Positions 7,499-14,318 of a DNA stretch of 21,288 nt are shown in pieces. Below the pieces are notes generated by a model. That model searched no databases, had not been told where the DNA came from, and saw only the letters and a list, made by a program, of their open reading frames with translations. Numbering within the stretch: position 1 is the first letter of the stretch; every line of letters begins with the position of its first letter. The DNA is from Promethearchaeota archaeon. Its GTDB lineage: Archaea; Asgardarchaeota; Lokiarchaeia; Sigynarchaeales; SOKP01. The stretch spans positions 1 through 21,288 of the forward strand of contig SDNV01000040.1 in assembly GCA_004524515.1 (NCBI GenBank), in the 5' to 3' direction. A program made the position numbers and the translations under genes.

Positions 7499-7509
7499 AA
7501 TATATAAAA
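7499..7509 (+). promoter_or_regulatory. TATA box (box A) of the tRNA-Ser(GCT)/tRNA-Val promoter
   Basis: AATATATAAAA lies 14-25 bases before the first base of tRNA-Ser(GCT), in a run of A and T that follows the acyltransferase stop. The distance suits an archaeal promoter whose transcript starts just before the tRNA. No independent box is evident for tRNA-Val, 36 bases further on. Confidence 0.55.
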
Positions 7510-7523
7510 GTCTCATCATTAAA

Positions 7524-7635
7524 GCAATCGTCGCTTAGCTCGGTAGAGCGCTGGTCTGCTAAACCGGTGTCCGATGGACTCGTGGGTTCGAAAAAATCAT
7601 TGGGCTCCAATGATGCGAAAAGCCCACCGATTGCG
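7524..7635 (+). tRNA. tRNA-Ser(GCT) with a 29-base intron in the T-loop
   Basis: Acceptor GCAATCG/CGATTGC with discriminator G. D arm GCTT/GAGC. Anticodon arm CTGGT-CTGCTAA-ACCGG, giving anticodon GCT. The long variable arm is GTCC-GAT-GGAC, as expected for serine. The T stem GTGGG/CCCAC is separated by 36 bases instead of 7. Removing 7593-7621 leaves the loop TTCGAAG, an intron between positions 59 and 60. The precursor folds as a near-perfect bulge-helix-bulge: outer helix is the T stem, central helix TTCG/CGAA, three-base bulges AAA and AAG, and an inner hairpin ATCATTGG/CCAATGAT with loop GCT. CCA is not encoded. Mature length is 83. A search for contiguous tRNA structure would miss it. 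Confidence 0.92.
7593..7621 (+). other. T-loop intron (59/60) of tRNA-Ser(GCT)
   Basis: Cut sites AA^A and AA^G within the two three-base bulges give a 29-base intron and a normal T-loop. It shares position, size and the segment ATCATTG with the tRNA-Lys(CTT) intron on the other strand. Confidence 0.85.
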
Positions 7636-7671
7636 TTCACATAATATGAGAAATCGTGCCCCATCTTCTCA

Positions 7672-7747
7672 GGGCCAGTGGTCTAGCGGTTATGACGCCA
7701 CGCTTACACCGTGGATATCGGGAGTTCGATCCTCTCCTGGCCCACCA
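7672..7747 (+). tRNA. tRNA-Val(TAC), intronless, CCA encoded
   Basis: Acceptor GGGCCAG/CTGGCCC, discriminator A followed by encoded CCA. Anticodon arm CCACG-CTTACAC-CGTGG with anticodon TAC. T arm GGGAG-TTCGATC-CTCTC. 73 bases plus CCA. It ends 2 bases before the stop of the converging DUF2110-like gene, and a short T-run (TTTT) follows directly. Confidence 0.95.
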
Positions 7748-7749
7748 TT

Positions 7750-8517
7750 TTACTCACACAATTTATTGATTCTTTCAGGCCTTATAGCGCTTAATTTACA
7801 TTTTTTTAAATATTTTCCAATATCCGAAATGATCCCAGGTGCTTCCGTATCTTCCTTTAAAACGATGAGATTCTGTAAAAAGCCATATTTATTTATTGAA
7901 ATTATATCTCGGATATGATGAGTTTTTTCTAAAGCTTTTTTAAGTTGAGATTTGGTTTCACCACTAAGGAACACTGCCTCAAGACGTTCTTTAAGCAGTT
8001 TCTGATATAAATTCAGTGTTTCCTTATCCAAAATTCCCTTTATATTCTCTTTTACACTATCAATAGAAGTAATTTTAATTGACACAGGAAATCCATTGAT
8101 AAAATCATATGCCTTCACTATTTCTGGGAGAGATCTTTCTTTTCCTTTACAAAGCTGCTCTCTGAGTGTATTTAATGACACCAAAACATCCACTTTTGGG
8201 TTTAGAATCGCACAATCAACAAATAATCCAAATCCTACATTCCCTACATCGACTAAATTGCCTTTTAATAGCATATTCTTTTCTATAACATTGAAATCGT
8301 AAATTGACCCTATTTCCTTCTGAAGTAAATTTTTAATAAACACCTCTTCAGGACCTTTAATGCTTATCTCCATTCTATTATCATAATTACGTAATTTTAT
8401 GAATTTGATTTCTGTATTGTGAAATCCTTTTACTCGTTCTAAGGTATATTTTTTATAGCGCGAGATAATAGGCTTATTTTGTGGTAGTTTATCGGTTAAA
8501 ACTAATTTTATCACCAT
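7750..8517 (-). CDS. DUF2110-like archaeal protein of unknown function
   Basis: The product is 255 residues, soluble, with no signal peptide or membrane span. The central segment GNVGFGLFVDCAIL..KVDVLVSLNTLREQL (about 92-126), then SLPEIVKAYDFINGFPVSIKI (about 133-153), resembles the core of the archaeal DUF2110 family, where a G-x-GVFVD strand precedes a P-L-x-x-LR-x-QL helix. That look is reminiscent of OB/S1-like RNA-binding folds, but this is inference. The C-terminal part is lysine-rich and helical. It starts with ATG at 8517, divergent from the profilin gene, and converges on tRNA-Val with two bases between. Function is not known; the family name rests on recalled motifs. Confidence 0.6.
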   Translation of the reverse strand: MVIKLVLTDKLPQNKPIISRYKKYTLERVKGFHNTEIKFIKLRNYDNRMEISIKGPEEVFIKNLLQKEIGSIYDFNVIEKNMLLKGNLVDVGNVGFGLFVDCAILNPKVDVLVSLNTLREQLCKGKERSLPEIVKAYDFINGFPVSIKITSIDSVKENIKGILDKETLNLYQKLLKERLEAVFLSGETKSQLKKALEKTHHIRDIISINKYGFLQNLIVLKEDTEAPGIISDIGKYLKKCKLSAIRPERINKLCE

Positions 8518-8612
8518 TGAAAAGACTCCGATTTATTAGTATTAAGATCATTTGTATGAGTAAATGAAAATTCTGTAAAATATTTTAGTCTATTCAGGCT
8601 TTATGAAAAAAG

Positions 8613-8623
8613 AAAATTTAAAT
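8613..8623 (+). promoter_or_regulatory. Possible TATA box upstream of the profilin gene
   Basis: AAAATTTAAAT preceded by purines (AAAAAAGA) lies about 55-65 bases before the profilin ATG, in the divergent spacer shared with the DUF2110-like gene. It resembles BRE plus box A. In such AT-rich DNA the match is only suggestive. Confidence 0.3.
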
Positions 8624-8677
8624 TCCCTATTTTTCATTGTAAAATAAAAAATAGAATTTATAATGGCGTGAAATTAA

Positions 8678-9049
8678 ATGGATGAGAACCGATTTAATTC
8701 TTTTGTCCAGATGTTACGAGAACAGGAAGGGGTAGAAGAAGTATTTGTATTGAATTCAGAAGGGGATATTATCTTTAAATCTCAAGAATTTCCCCTAACA
8801 AATCAAGAATCAAAAAAAATTTTAACAGCTTGGAGAGAAAAAGAACCAGCTCTCATGTTTCAAAACGCTCGATATGCTATATTAAAGAATGACGAAATTC
8901 AGTTGGCAGCCAAGAACATCACGGGCGGAAAAGGCAATATTGTTGGTTCTATTACTAAAGAAGGAGACTATTTAATAGCTCATACACGTGATGAGGGCTT
9001 AATAATTTTAGAGTGGTCAATCTTTATTAATAAAGTTGCTTGGAGTTAA
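8678..9049 (+). CDS. Asgard-type profilin (actin monomer-binding protein)
   Basis: Profilins bind monomeric actin and control filament growth. The 123-residue product follows the profilin pattern through its length: an N-terminal helix (residues 1-17), strand VEEVFVLNSEGDIIFKS, then EFPLTNQESKKILTAW (compare the family's FP-x-x-x-xEE-x-x-I helix). After that come ARYAILKNDEIQLAAKN (the KYMVI...IRGKK strand pair) and GGKGNIVGSITKEGDYLIAHTRDE (the GGI-x-IKKTGQALIIGIYDE segment). The C-terminal helix is short and ends in W. The N-terminal W and Y residues used by eukaryotic profilins for polyproline are absent, with F6 and F9 nearby instead. A Roadblock/LC7 protein has a related fold and similar size, but the GG-x-x-x-x-x-x-KxG-x-YLI block fits profilin better. 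Proteasome alpha follows on the same strand. Confidence 0.78.
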   Translation: MDENRFNSFVQMLREQEGVEEVFVLNSEGDIIFKSQEFPLTNQESKKILTAWREKEPALMFQNARYAILKNDEIQLAAKNITGGKGNIVGSITKEGDYLIAHTRDEGLIILEWSIFINKVAWS

Positions 9050-9055
9050 TTTTCA

Positions 9056-9104
9056 ATTTTTTTCTATTTAGAGTTGGATTTATCCTTTCTAAACTGTTTT
9101 TTTT
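9056..9104 (+). terminator. T-rich terminator region after profilin
   Basis: Two T-runs (seven at 9057-9063 and eight at 9097-9104) follow the profilin stop and precede the psmA TATA box. They suggest that profilin and psmA are separate transcription units. Confidence 0.4.
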
Positions 9105-9118
9105 AAAAAATTAAAAAA

Positions 9119-9128
9119 AAATATAAAT
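9119..9128 (+). promoter_or_regulatory. TATA box of the proteasome alpha promoter
   Basis: AAATATAAAT, preceded by a run of A that could serve as BRE, is about 80-90 bases before the psmA ATG. It would place the transcript start near 9150 and head the psmA-SBDS-exosome run. Confidence 0.45.
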
Positions 9129-9208
9129 TAAATCAATTATTACTTCTTTTCAACAAGTAAAAATAATGTAAAAGAATAGATTTAGTCAAAAAATCAGGAG
9201 AATTTAAA

Positions 9209-9928
9209 ATGTTTCAGCAAGCTGGACGAGGATATGATATGGCTATAACTCAATTTTCTCCCGAAGGGAGATTATTTCAAGTTGAGTATGCGATAGAAGC
9301 CGTGCGAAGAGGTACAACCGCTATTGTATGTAGAAATGAAGGATCTGTTGTGTTTGCGGTTGAAAAGAAGAGCTCTGAATTACAAGAAGTAATTGGCTCA
9401 GAGAAGATTTTTAAAATTGATGATCATATCGGAGTGGCCATTGCTGGACTTACCGCTGATGCACGAGTATTAGTAGATCGTGCGCGCGTTCAAGCTCAAG
9501 TAAATTTATTAAATTATGATGAAAAAATTTCAGTAAAAGACTCCACCTTGAATATTTGTGAATATCTTCAATTATTCACCCAAAATGCAGGTGTGAGACC
9601 TTTTGGAGTGAGTCTTCTCATTGCTGGTATAGATTCCGATGGAAAAGCTTCATTATATTTGACCGATCCTAGTGGTGCAATGTGGGGATATAAAGCATTT
9701 GCAATAGGTTCTGGTGCAACCGAAGCTAGAGAATTTCTGGAAGAAAATTATAAGGAAGATATCAATGATGAGGATTTAAAGTTATTACCCTTAAAGACAC
9801 TAAAAGAATTAATGGGTGAAAATTTAAACGAACACACGTGCGATGTTGCTTATATTCTAAAAGATGATAAAGCGTTTAGATTATTAAACGTTGATGAGAA
9901 AAAAGAATTGTTAGGTAAAATGCAATAA
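9209..9928 (+). CDS. psmA: Proteasome subunit alpha
   Basis: The alpha subunits form the outer rings of the 20S proteasome, gate the chamber and dock the regulatory ATPase. The 239-residue product carries the alpha-subunit signature near the N-terminus (GRGYDMAITQFSPEGRLFQV, then EYAIEAV), the gating YD pair, and the RGTTAIV strand. The body GVAIAGLTADARVLVDRARV and VRPFGVSLLIAG is typical. The ATG at 9209 follows AGGAG at 9196-9200. The beta subunit is not in the window. Position before SBDS and the exosome genes is the conserved archaeal order. Confidence 0.98.
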   Translation: MFQQAGRGYDMAITQFSPEGRLFQVEYAIEAVRRGTTAIVCRNEGSVVFAVEKKSSELQEVIGSEKIFKIDDHIGVAIAGLTADARVLVDRARVQAQVNLLNYDEKISVKDSTLNICEYLQLFTQNAGVRPFGVSLLIAGIDSDGKASLYLTDPSGAMWGYKAFAIGSGATEAREFLEENYKEDINDEDLKLLPLKTLKELMGENLNEHTCDVAYILKDDKAFRLLNVDEKKELLGKMQ

Positions 9929-10008
9929 AACCAAAATCTCCTTGTTTTAAGATAGTTTAATAATTTTTAAAAGTAGGTTAAATACCTGGATCATAAGAAA
10001 AAGAATGT

Positions 10009-10809
10009 GTGAAACAAATGATTGATAGAGCACGAATTGATTTAGGCGGATTTATAGTTGGACGCATTGAGAAAGAGGGTCGTGATTTTGAAATGCTATT
10101 GGATCCTGAAAAAGCTTGGGAAGCTAAGAAAGTCATTCGTGAAGAAATAGGAAAAAGACTAAAAGACGGGAATCAAAAGTCTCGATTATCCATTCAAGAT
10201 ATCTTAAATGATTCAAGAATATCAATGGAACTTGTTTTCGAAAGTTTTACTGTTTTTGAGGATTTACGAAGAGGAAAGAAGGCAACTGATGGTGATATGG
10301 AAGCCGTATTTGAAACTATTGATGGGAAAACGATTGGAGCTCATATTCTGTTGGATGGGGAAATCCAATGGACAAGAGAACAACGAGAAGAGGAGAGAAA
10401 TAAAAAATTAAAGCAGATCATTACAATAATTAGTAAAAATGCAATAAACCCTCAAAATAAGAAACCTCACCCTTACCAAAGAATTGAAAAAGCGATCGAA
10501 GAATCAAAAGTGAAAATCGATTTGATGAAGAATGCTGAGGAGCAAGTTGATGATGTAGTGAAAAGTCTAAGAGCTATCATTCCAATACGAATTGAACAAG
10601 TTGAAATGGCAGTAAAAATTCCAACAGCTTTCACTGCAAAGGGATATAACATTGTGGCTCAATTAGCTCAAATAAAAAAAGAAGAGTGGCAGAGTGATGG
10701 TTCATGGGTTGCTGTTGTCAATCTACCTGCGGGTTTACAAATGGAATTGATTGACAAACTTAATAAACTTACTCATGGAAGGGTTCAAACAAAAATTATT
10801 AAATCCTAA
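10009..10809 (+). CDS. Ribosome maturation protein SBDS (SDO1 homologue)
   Basis: SBDS acts with EF-2-type GTPases in maturation of the large ribosomal subunit; in eukaryotes it releases eIF6. The 266-residue protein shows the three SBDS domains. The N-terminal FYSH domain runs to about 100 (RIEKEGRDFEMLLDP, IQDILNDSRI, DLRRGKKA). The middle helical domain has EREEERNKKLKQIITII, NPQNKKPHPYQRIEKAIEE and IDLMKNAEEQ. The C-terminal ferredoxin-like domain has KIPTAFTAKGY and EWQSDGSWVAVVNLPAG. Start is GTG at 10009; the in-frame ATG at 10018 is possible and would remove three residues. An ATG at 10005 is out of frame. It is 80 bases after psmA and 79 before rrp4. Confidence 0.97.
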   Translation: MKQMIDRARIDLGGFIVGRIEKEGRDFEMLLDPEKAWEAKKVIREEIGKRLKDGNQKSRLSIQDILNDSRISMELVFESFTVFEDLRRGKKATDGDMEAVFETIDGKTIGAHILLDGEIQWTREQREEERNKKLKQIITIISKNAINPQNKKPHPYQRIEKAIEESKVKIDLMKNAEEQVDDVVKSLRAIIPIRIEQVEMAVKIPTAFTAKGYNIVAQLAQIKKEEWQSDGSWVAVVNLPAGLQMELIDKLNKLTHGRVQTKIIKS

Positions 10810-10888
10810 ATGTTGACATATTTCTAAATTTATTTTACATTATTTTTTGGAAGAATAGACAATAATCAACATAAAAGAGATCATTCAA

Positions 10889-11725
10889 ATGAGTGAAGAT
10901 GAAGTTAATGAAGAAGATTTAAATAATGATATAGATGATGAAGACAATGAATCTGAAGAACTCGATGATGATGATGAGCTTGAAGACGATGATGAATTTG
11001 AAGATGAAGAAACCACACGAGATTTAGTTGTACCTGGAGAAGTCTTAACAACCGATGTAAAAAATTTTTTACCAGGGAGAGGTACCTTATTAACAAAAGA
11101 TAGGACAAAAATTATCTCTCTTAATATTGGTTTAAAGCAAACTAAAAAAAATTACATTAATGTTATTCCCCTAAGAGGATTCTACACTGCTCGTCCTGGA
11201 GACAAAGTGATTGCGTTAGTTGTAGATAAAAACCCAGTTAAATATCGTTGTGACATTAATGCAAAAGAGGATGCCATTCTTAAACCCAAAAATACCATGA
11301 AACGAGGAAGAGTAAGAAGAGGCGGTCGTGAACGATATGATTCTGGAAGTGAAAAATATGATATTGGAGATATACTAATTGCTAAGGTATTATCTGCCGA
11401 TCGATTAAACGCGCCTGAATTAACGACTGTTGGCAAATATTTAGGCAAGAAAAATAATGGGATTGTAATATCTATTGATCCTCCTAAAATTCCCCGAGTT
11501 ATTGGACGTAATGGATCTATGATAAAGATTTTAAAAAATCTAACAAGAACCAGTATCTTTGTAACTCAAAATGGTAGGATATGGTTGAAGGGGGAAGATA
11601 TCGCTCACGAAAGATTATTAATTGACGCAATCCAAAAAATTGAACGAGAAGCTCATACAGTCGGTTTAACTGACAGAATGTCTGAATATATTGAAAATGA
11701 AAAAAAGATAAGAGGTTTAAAATAA
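10889..11725 (+). CDS. rrp4: Exosome subunit Rrp4 (S1/KH cap protein) with a highly acidic N-terminal tail
   Basis: Rrp4 caps the archaeal exosome and feeds RNA into the Rrp41/Rrp42 ring. The N-terminal domain starts near residue 47 (VVPGEVLTTDVKNFLPGRGT). The S1 domain follows (IPLRGFYTARPGDKVIALVV). A KH domain is at about 200-220 (PPKIPRVIGRNGSMIKIL), and the protein ends in a long helical tail. In front of the usual start is a 41-residue tail in which 28 residues are Asp or Glu. The frame is continuous and the start ATG follows AGAGA, so the tail is probably real. The gene ends exactly where rrp41 begins. Confidence 0.97.
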   Translation: MSEDEVNEEDLNNDIDDEDNESEELDDDDELEDDDEFEDEETTRDLVVPGEVLTTDVKNFLPGRGTLLTKDRTKIISLNIGLKQTKKNYINVIPLRGFYTARPGDKVIALVVDKNPVKYRCDINAKEDAILKPKNTMKRGRVRRGGRERYDSGSEKYDIGDILIAKVLSADRLNAPELTTVGKYLGKKNNGIVISIDPPKIPRVIGRNGSMIKILKNLTRTSIFVTQNGRIWLKGEDIAHERLLIDAIQKIEREAHTVGLTDRMSEYIENEKKIRGLK

Positions 11726-12490
11726 ATGCCGTTAGTAATAAAAGATGAATACCCGGATAAGTTGTTTAGAGAAGATGGTAAACGACTGGACGGAAGAGAA
11801 AAAGATGAGCTTAGACCAATCAAAATTAAAGTTGGTGTCATCGAAAATGCTGATGGATCTGCATATTTAGAATGGGGAAATAATAAGATATATGCTGCTG
11901 TTTATGGTCCAAGAGAAGTCCATCCACATCACCTTGCTAAACCTGATAGAGGAATATTAAGAGTATTCTATAGAATGGCTACTTTCTCAGTTTTTGATAG
12001 AAAGCGCCCTGCTCCGGGAAGAAGAGAAAAAGAAATTTCTATGATAATAAGTGATTGTTTAGAACCAGTGCTTTTTCTCGAACTATACCCTGGAACTTCT
12101 TTTGAAGTCTTTATTGAGGTATTAGACGCTGATGGGGGAACGAGATGTGCTAGCACTACAGTTGCAGCTTTAGCTTTAGCAGATGCTGGCATCCCCATGA
12201 GAAGTTTAGTTACAGCTGTTGCTGTGGGAAAAATAGATGGTCAATTAGTCACTGATCTTTCAGGAATTGAAGATAAAGCGGGTGAAGCGGATTTACCTTG
12301 TGCGATTACTTGGTTTAATGAAGAACTATCTTTATTGCAATTTGATGGTGATATGAAATTAGAAAATTTAAAAGAATATCTCTCAATGGCAAGAGATGCA
12401 TTAAATAAGATCTATGAACTTCAAGTGGAAGCATTAAAGAAGAAGTACATTGAAATTCAAGAAGAAATAACTGAGGGAGGTAACGAATAA
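11726..12490 (+). CDS. rrp41: Exosome catalytic subunit Rrp41 (RNase PH family)
   Basis: Rrp41 carries the phosphorolytic 3'-5' RNase (and tailing) site of the hexameric archaeal exosome ring. The 254-residue product has RLDGREKDELRPI near the start, NKIYAAVYGPREVHP, and the arginine-rich segment RKRPAPGRREKE. LDADGGTRCASTTVAALALADAGIPM and the active-site stretch IEDKAGEADLPCAI complete the match; the aspartates of this stretch are the catalytic residues in characterised Rrp41 proteins. The ATG directly abuts the rrp4 stop and has GAGGT at 11712-11716, inside rrp4. Confidence 0.98.
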   Translation: MPLVIKDEYPDKLFREDGKRLDGREKDELRPIKIKVGVIENADGSAYLEWGNNKIYAAVYGPREVHPHHLAKPDRGILRVFYRMATFSVFDRKRPAPGRREKEISMIISDCLEPVLFLELYPGTSFEVFIEVLDADGGTRCASTTVAALALADAGIPMRSLVTAVAVGKIDGQLVTDLSGIEDKAGEADLPCAITWFNEELSLLQFDGDMKLENLKEYLSMARDALNKIYELQVEALKKKYIEIQEEITEGGNE

Positions 12491-12491
12491 A

Positions 12492-13316
12492 ATGATGAAT
12501 ATAAAACGAGTAATCTCCGCAATTGAAAAAAATTACATAATTAATAATTTGAAAAAAGGAGAGAGAACTGATGAGAGAGGATTATGGGAATATCGTGATT
12601 TTAATATCAAACATGACATAATCGCTTCTGCTGAAGGTTCTGCTGATGTTTCTTTAGGTAAAACTAGAATTATGACTGGATTAAAATATGAAGTTGGAGA
12701 ACCTTTCCCAGATATGCCTGACGAAGGAGTTTGCACAATAATGGCGGAATTACTTCCAGTTGCATCTCCACTTTTCGAACGAGGCCCTCCAGATGAACAA
12801 TCTATCGAACTTGCAAGAGTTGTTGATCGAGGAATTAGACACGCTGATTGTGTTCAAACTAAAAAATTATGTATTAAGGAGAAAGAGTTAGTTTACATTT
12901 TATTCGTGGATATGTATGTATTGAATTACGCGGGTAATTTAATCGATGCTGGGGGAGTAAGTTCTTTAGTATCACTTATTTCAAGTCATGTTCCTGAAGG
13001 TAAGATCGAAGATGGAGAACTGGTTTGGACGGGTAAATATTTGACGGGAGATATGATCGTGAAGGAACTTCCCTTAGTTTTAACATTTGGAAAAATTAAT
13101 GACATTATCTTTCTTGACCCAAATTTAGCGGAAGAACTAATTTCTGATGGGAAGATTTCAATATCAGTAACCGAGAACCGCATTACTTCTATCCAAAAAA
13201 GTGGAACTGCCACGTTTTCCATTGATGAAATTGAAATGTTATGTGAAAAAGCAATGGACATTGGCAAAATATTGCGTAAAGAGTTCGATCTTTGGCAATA
13301 CAAGACAGATTATTAA
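12492..13316 (+). CDS. rrp42: Exosome structural subunit Rrp42 (RNase PH-like)
   Basis: Rrp42 pairs with Rrp41 in the exosome ring; it lacks its own catalysis but helps bind RNA. The 274-residue protein has the GERTDERGLWEYRD start, ASAEGSADVSLGKTRIMTGLKYEVGEP, and LARVVDRGIRHADCVQ. VYILFVDMYVLNYAGNLIDAGGVSSL follows, all typical of archaeal Rrp42. Two ATGs (12492, 12495) follow a strong ribosome site GGGAGGT at 12475-12481, inside the end of rrp41. Its stop faces the converging CrtC-like gene across 30 bases. Confidence 0.97.
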   Translation: MMNIKRVISAIEKNYIINNLKKGERTDERGLWEYRDFNIKHDIIASAEGSADVSLGKTRIMTGLKYEVGEPFPDMPDEGVCTIMAELLPVASPLFERGPPDEQSIELARVVDRGIRHADCVQTKKLCIKEKELVYILFVDMYVLNYAGNLIDAGGVSSLVSLISSHVPEGKIEDGELVWTGKYLTGDMIVKELPLVLTFGKINDIIFLDPNLAEELISDGKISISVTENRITSIQKSGTATFSIDEIEMLCEKAMDIGKILRKEFDLWQYKTDY

Positions 13317-13346
13317 CTATATTTTTTATTTTGTATTTTTTAATTT

Positions 13347-14318
13347 TTATTTCGATTTTCTTAGTGTTTCATAAGTTCCATATCCATTTTTAGTTCCATC
13401 AAGTATAAAACGGCCAAATGATTGAACTAAAATAGATTTCTTTCCATTTTTATCTTCGAAGGGTACAGGAATAATAGAACCAACCTTACCCTTTAAATGA
13501 TGAGTGGTTCCAAGGTCGTCAATAATTTCTAGCTCGGAACTAATAGGAAAGATTCTATCAGATTCATATTTTTCATCTAATACTTTTATTTGGCGTAGTG
13601 GAATATTTTTTCCATTTCTATACATAAATCCACCACTAGAGATCCTTCCATCGTTTGTTATTATAGCAGCAGGGTTTATGGCAAGGTTTTTATCGAACCA
13701 AATAACATAGTACAACCAATTTCCAACTCCAGTCCAATCTCTAACCCCATAGGTATGATCACGCTGACCCATCACTCCATTAATGGAAATCATATCCTTT
13801 CCTATTCTAATGCGTCCATCAACTATTCCTATTTGTTCCCAGTGCTTATCCCCCGATTTTTTTCCTATTTCTAAGGATTCAGATGTCATAAATTTACTAT
13901 ATTCATAGACCTCATTTAAAGATTTAAATGAGAGATTTAAATTTACTTGTTCAAGCTTATGGATTAACTTAGGGTTTTCACGAACTTTTGGTAGATCTCT
14001 CGAATCTTTAACAAAAATCATATTCCCATCGAATTTATAATTCCAGTCTCCATTATTTTTCCATTCATGTTTCATCTTTTTTACTTCTATTTGGTCTGTA
14101 AACTCTTTAATTTTTATCGTTTGATGAAATCCTGCTACTGATCCATCTGATAAAAACAAGAAGAAAAATGTCATCCCTTCCTTTTTATTTGGTTTAAATC
14201 CTATTCGCGACATCCCTCCAATTTTCTGATTTTTATCGTAAAACACAAAATAATAACTCTCGTTCCAATCGGGATGTTCGTTAATCTTATCTTTATGTAT
14301 TATTTGCTCCATAATCAT
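13347..14318 (-). CDS. CrtC/AttH lipocalin-like protein (DUF7064-type), coupled to the phosphotransferase-like gene
   Basis: The 323-residue protein has no signal peptide or membrane span and is rich in beta strands. The segment GVMGQRDHTYGVRDWTGVGNW (about 184-204) is its clearest mark: a G-x-RDHxxGVRDW pattern found in the hydroxyneurosporene-synthase/AttH-like superfamily, including DUF7064. Members include lipid or terpenoid hydratases, but many are uncharacterised. N-terminal YYFVFYDKNQKIGGMSRIGF fits the first sheet of such proteins. The start ATG overlaps the stop of the upstream gene by four bases (ATGA), so the two are translationally coupled. A role in processing the same small molecule is inference. 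Family call is from motif recognition only. Confidence 0.6.
   Translation of the reverse strand: MIMEQIIHKDKINEHPDWNESYYFVFYDKNQKIGGMSRIGFKPNKKEGMTFFFLFLSDGSVAGFHQTIKIKEFTDQIEVKKMKHEWKNNGDWNYKFDGNMIFVKDSRDLPKVRENPKLIHKLEQVNLNLSFKSLNEVYEYSKFMTSESLEIGKKSGDKHWEQIGIVDGRIRIGKDMISINGVMGQRDHTYGVRDWTGVGNWLYYVIWFDKNLAINPAAIITNDGRISSGGFMYRNGKNIPLRQIKVLDEKYESDRIFPISSELEIIDDLGTTHHLKGKVGSIIPVPFEDKNGKKSILVQSFGRFILDGTKNGYGTYETLRKSK

Noticed and set aside
7574..7918. Open frame running through tRNA-Ser, tRNA-Val and antisense to the DUF2110-like gene
   Set aside because: It overlaps two well-supported tRNAs and a real gene on the other strand and shows no protein-family features.
8678..9049. Roadblock/LC7 identity for the 123-residue protein
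   Set aside because: Size and some strands fit, but the FPLT..E helix and the GG..IVGSITKEG.YLIA..RDE block match profilin. It remains the main alternative.
10905..11108. Open frame antisense to the start of rrp4, rich in Leu and His
   Set aside because: It is the shadow of the GAT/GAA-rich acidic tail of Rrp4 and has no independent support.
13317..13346. Possible gene or attachment site in the 30-base gap between rrp42 and the CrtC-like gene
   Set aside because: Only T-rich convergent terminator-like sequence is present, with no repeat matching the other edge of the inserted pair.
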